DNA of 6,900 nucleotides. Source: Clostridia bacterium. GTDB lineage: Bacteria > Bacillota_A > Clostridia > Oscillospirales > CAG-272. Where the stretch lies: NCBI GenBank assembly GCA_017462445.1, contig JAFTRB010000202.1:1-6900 (forward strand). Direction: 5' to 3'. Position numbers and translations under genes: made by a program. Shown here piece by piece: positions 5,941 through 6,900 of the stretch. Within the stretch, counting starts at the first letter, position 1. Every line of letters starts with the position of its first letter. The notes beneath the pieces are model-generated. The model saw nothing but the letters and a program-made list of their open reading frames with translations, was not told the DNA's origin and ran no database searches.

Positions 5941-6155
5941 TGCCAAACAAGTCGAATATTTTTTATTTAGGGATTTTTCTTTTTAAGGGGATATTTATAC
6001 CTTTTTTCATATCTTAAGACGCATGAATGCGGTAAAATCGCAGACTCCACGGCTTAGGATGTGTGGTTAAATCCCTATCTCTATGTTCGATTTGTTTGGC
6101 GACAATTGGGGTTTGCGTTTTTCGGTGCGCTGACCTCGGTTGGCGCACTTTTTTG
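5941..6155 (+). ncRNA. Candidate structured RNA (about 160-nt closed fold plus terminator), unidentified
   Basis: The 5' end GCCAAACAAGTCGAA (5942-5956) pairs over 15 positions, with one G-U pair, to TTCGATTTGTTTGGC (6086-6100). Inside it, TAGGGATTT (5968-5976) pairs perfectly with AAATCCCTA (6069-6077). The enclosed 92 nt hold short hairpins: CGCA/TGCG (6020-6031) and CCAC/GTGG (6047-6050, 6063-6066). The transcript would begin at the closing stem, close on itself after about 160 nt and end at a strong terminator. A long closing stem, a largely unpaired centre and an own strong promoter resemble 6S RNA in outline, but I cannot confirm that by sequence. An attenuating leader for the AbrB-like gene is the main alternative. 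No T-box, tmRNA, RNase P or SRP RNA signature was seen. Confidence 0.55.
6125..6154 (+). terminator. Strong intrinsic terminator between the leader RNA and the AbrB-like gene
   Basis: GTGCGCTGAC (6125-6134) pairs with GTTGGCGCAC (6139-6148) over 10 positions, two of them G-U, around the loop CTCG. Six T follow (6149-6154). It ends the leader transcript 36 bp before the abrB-like ATG, where no other promoter is visible. The downstream gene therefore probably depends on readthrough. Confidence 0.85.
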
Positions 6156-6190
6156 GCTTTACCGATAATCATAAAAGCGAGGTAATTATA

Positions 6191-6349
6191 ATGGCTTTAG
6201 AGATTATTCGCAAGATTGACAACCTGGGAAGGATTGTTATTCCAAAGGATTTGAGAGAAATGCTTGGCGTTAAGGCGGGAGACGAGATTGTCATTACCGT
6301 TGGCGAGGGGCATATAATTATTTCCGGCAGAGGAAAAGAGGGTAAATAA
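6191..6349 (+). CDS. Short SpoVT/AbrB-type DNA-binding protein (52 aa)
   Basis: A 52-residue protein that is essentially one swapped-hairpin AbrB domain. The landmark stretch RKIDNLGRIVIPKDLREMLG (residues 7-26) is followed by VKAGDEIVI (27-35) and a final beta strand (HIIISG). Such proteins dimerise and bind A/T-rich DNA as transition-state regulators (AbrB, SpoVT) or as antitoxins (MazE-like). AbrB and SpoVT themselves are longer because of a C-terminal domain that is absent here. The ATG at 6191 is chosen because GAGGT lies 7 bases upstream. A longer reading from a TTG at 6140 would start inside the terminator hairpin and is rejected. The gene lies 36 bp after a terminator with no promoter of its own and 99 bp before fic. 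It could regulate fic or itself. That link is inferred. Confidence 0.88.
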   Translation: MALEIIRKIDNLGRIVIPKDLREMLGVKAGDEIVITVGEGHIIISGRGKEGK

Positions 6350-6364
6350 TTTTTTGAGTGGAAT

Positions 6365-6378
6365 AGAGCCTTCGCTCT
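6365..6378 (+). terminator. Weak hairpin after the AbrB-like gene
   Basis: AGAGC-CTTC-GCTCT forms a 5-bp stem 15 bp after the stop codon and 13 bp before the fic -35 box. The sequence after it (TTGTGGCATTTT) is only partly U-rich. It may be a weak terminator that insulates the fic promoter. Confidence 0.3.
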
Positions 6379-6391
6379 TTGTGGCATTTTC

Positions 6392-6420
6392 TTGACAAAT
6401 AACCATATTTATGGTATAAT
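6392..6420 (+). promoter_or_regulatory. Consensus promoter of fic
   Basis: TTGACA (6392-6397), a 17-bp spacer and TATAAT (6415-6420) form a perfect-consensus promoter. Start near 6427 gives a 22-nt leader containing AGGAG (6438-6442) six bases before the ATG. Confidence 0.9.
6402..6415. promoter_or_regulatory. Operator-like palindrome in the fic promoter spacer (ACCATA-TT-TATGGT)
   Basis: A perfect 6-2-6 inverted repeat lies inside the 17-bp spacer of the fic promoter and touches the first T of the -10 box. This is the same placement as the TetR operator upstream but with a different sequence, so it suggests repression by a different regulator. The adjacent AbrB-like protein is a candidate, as is an unseen factor. 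No second copy of the palindrome was found in the window. Confidence 0.6.
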
Positions 6421-6448
6421 ATAAAGAGAAAATGGAAAGGAGAACGTT

Positions 6449-6900
6449 ATGGCATTAGATAACAAGCTCGGTATCACGGAGTCCGCCGAGTTAGCTCGCG
6501 AGGAAGAGCGAATCAGCAAAATTCGGGCCTATGAATTATTTGAGTCGGGATATCTTGACAAGCTTAAATCCGGAACCTTTAAAACACTTGCCAGAATACA
6601 CAGCTTTCTTTTTTCCGACATTTATGAATTTGCAGGAAAGGTCAGGACCGTCAACATAGCGAAGGGCAATTTTCGATTTGCGCCTCTTATGTATCTCGAT
6701 GCTGCGCTGGCAAGCATCGATGCTATGCCACAATCCAGTTTTGAAGAAATTGTCGAAAAATATGTTGAGATGAATGTTGCCCACCCATTCCGCGAGGGCA
6801 ACGGTCGCGCTACAAGAATTTGGCTGGATCACATACTTAAGAGCGAGCTTGGCTTGGTAGTTGACTGGACATTAGTGGATAAGGAGGACTATCTCCTTGC
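6449..6900 (+). CDS. fic: Fic-domain protein adenylyltransferase, NmFic-like (class III), first 150 residues; 3' end outside window
   Basis: This frame is open to the window edge (150 codons plus two bases). It holds the catalytic Fic motif HPFREGNGR (residues 112-120), completed by Arg123, with His112 as the catalytic base and Glu116 for metal binding. The target-docking flap lies around residues 67-80 (TVNIAKGNFRFAPL). Fic enzymes transfer AMP from ATP to Ser, Thr or Tyr hydroxyls of target proteins. The segments EFAGKVRTVN, KGNFRFA, IVEKYVEMNVAHPF and GRATRIWLD closely follow the Neisseria meningitidis Fic protein as I remember it. That is a class III enzyme of about 190 residues, whose own C-terminal helix with an S/TxxxEG motif inhibits it. 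The corresponding helix would lie about 35-45 residues past the right edge and cannot be checked here. NmFic is known to modify DNA gyrase; whether this protein does is unknown. AGGAG at 6438-6442 supports the start. Confidence 0.93.
   Translation, partial: MALDNKLGITESAELAREEERISKIRAYELFESGYLDKLKSGTFKTLARIHSFLFSDIYEFAGKVRTVNIAKGNFRFAPLMYLDAALASIDAMPQSSFEEIVEKYVEMNVAHPFREGNGRATRIWLDHILKSELGLVVDWTLVDKEDYLL

Noticed and set aside
6028..6080. Resemblance of part of the leader RNA to a tRNA-Leu (GCAGAC, CTTAGGA, GGTTAAATCCC)
   Set aside because: No acceptor stem, no proper 7-nt anticodon loop and no T arm can be formed. The segment pairs better within the leader fold.
6140..6190. A longer N-terminus for the AbrB-like protein from a TTG at 6140
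   Set aside because: The start would sit in the terminator stem with no ribosome site, and the ATG at 6191 has GAGGT at good spacing and begins the conserved domain.
6169..6406. Minus-strand open frames over the AbrB-like gene
   Set aside because: They are antisense to a recognisable DNA-binding domain and have no ribosome sites.
6536..6832. Minus-strand 98-aa open frame inside fic
   Set aside because: It lies opposite the Fic catalytic motif and has no supporting signals.
1..6900. CRISPR array, insertion sequence or transposase
   Set aside because: No regularly spaced repeats, no terminal inverted repeats bounding a gene and no transposase or integrase motif are present in the window.

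Overview
The window looks like chromosomal DNA from a low-to-moderate GC Firmicute, most likely a gut-type Clostridia. Reasons are strong AGGAGG-type ribosome binding sites, near-perfect sigma-A promoters (TTGACA-17-TATAAT), a CCA-encoding tRNA gene, and protein families typical of that class (YitT membrane protein, heterodimeric ABC exporter, SpoVT/AbrB-type protein, NmFic-like Fic protein). This assignment is inferred from style and families, not from a marker gene.

Left part (1-5241), all on the minus strand. A YitT-family membrane protein runs off the left edge and has its own promoter. Upstream of it is a three-gene operon, TetR regulator -> ABC exporter half (579 aa) -> ABC exporter half (626 aa). 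The three genes are joined by two 4-base ATGA overlaps and end at a hairpin terminator. The ABC pair is a heterodimer with one degenerate ATP site (Asp for the catalytic Glu and Gln for the switch His in one half, LSQGQ signature in the other), the TM287/288, LmrCD and BmrCD pattern. The operon promoter carries a perfect 6-3-6 inverted repeat inside its 17-bp spacer. This is the expected site for autorepression by the TetR protein, so the operon reads as a ligand-inducible drug or metabolite efflux module.

Middle (5242-5905), plus strand. A tRNA-Arg(CCT) gene with its own promoter is followed by an 18-bp perfect hairpin, then a structured non-coding stretch. That stretch contains two stable hairpins and an exact 16-bp copy of the tRNA 3' end, which may be an attachment-site scar or a decayed partial duplication.

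Right part (5906-6900), plus strand. A consensus promoter starts a leader of about 215 nt. A 15-bp closing stem begins essentially at the predicted transcription start, and the leader ends in a strong intrinsic terminator. It is a discrete structured RNA (6S-like in outline, not identified) or an attenuating leader for the 52-residue AbrB-like gene just downstream. Next comes a Fic-domain AMP-transferase (class III, NmFic type by sequence) that runs off the right edge. Its promoter again has a palindrome (ACCATA-TT-TATGGT) in the spacer. The AbrB-like gene and fic may form a regulatory or toxin-antitoxin-like pair, but that is inference.

The most interesting parts are the unidentified structured RNA at 5941-6155, the tRNA-tail duplication and hairpin element at 5544-5720, and the AbrB/Fic pair with its operator-like palindrome.
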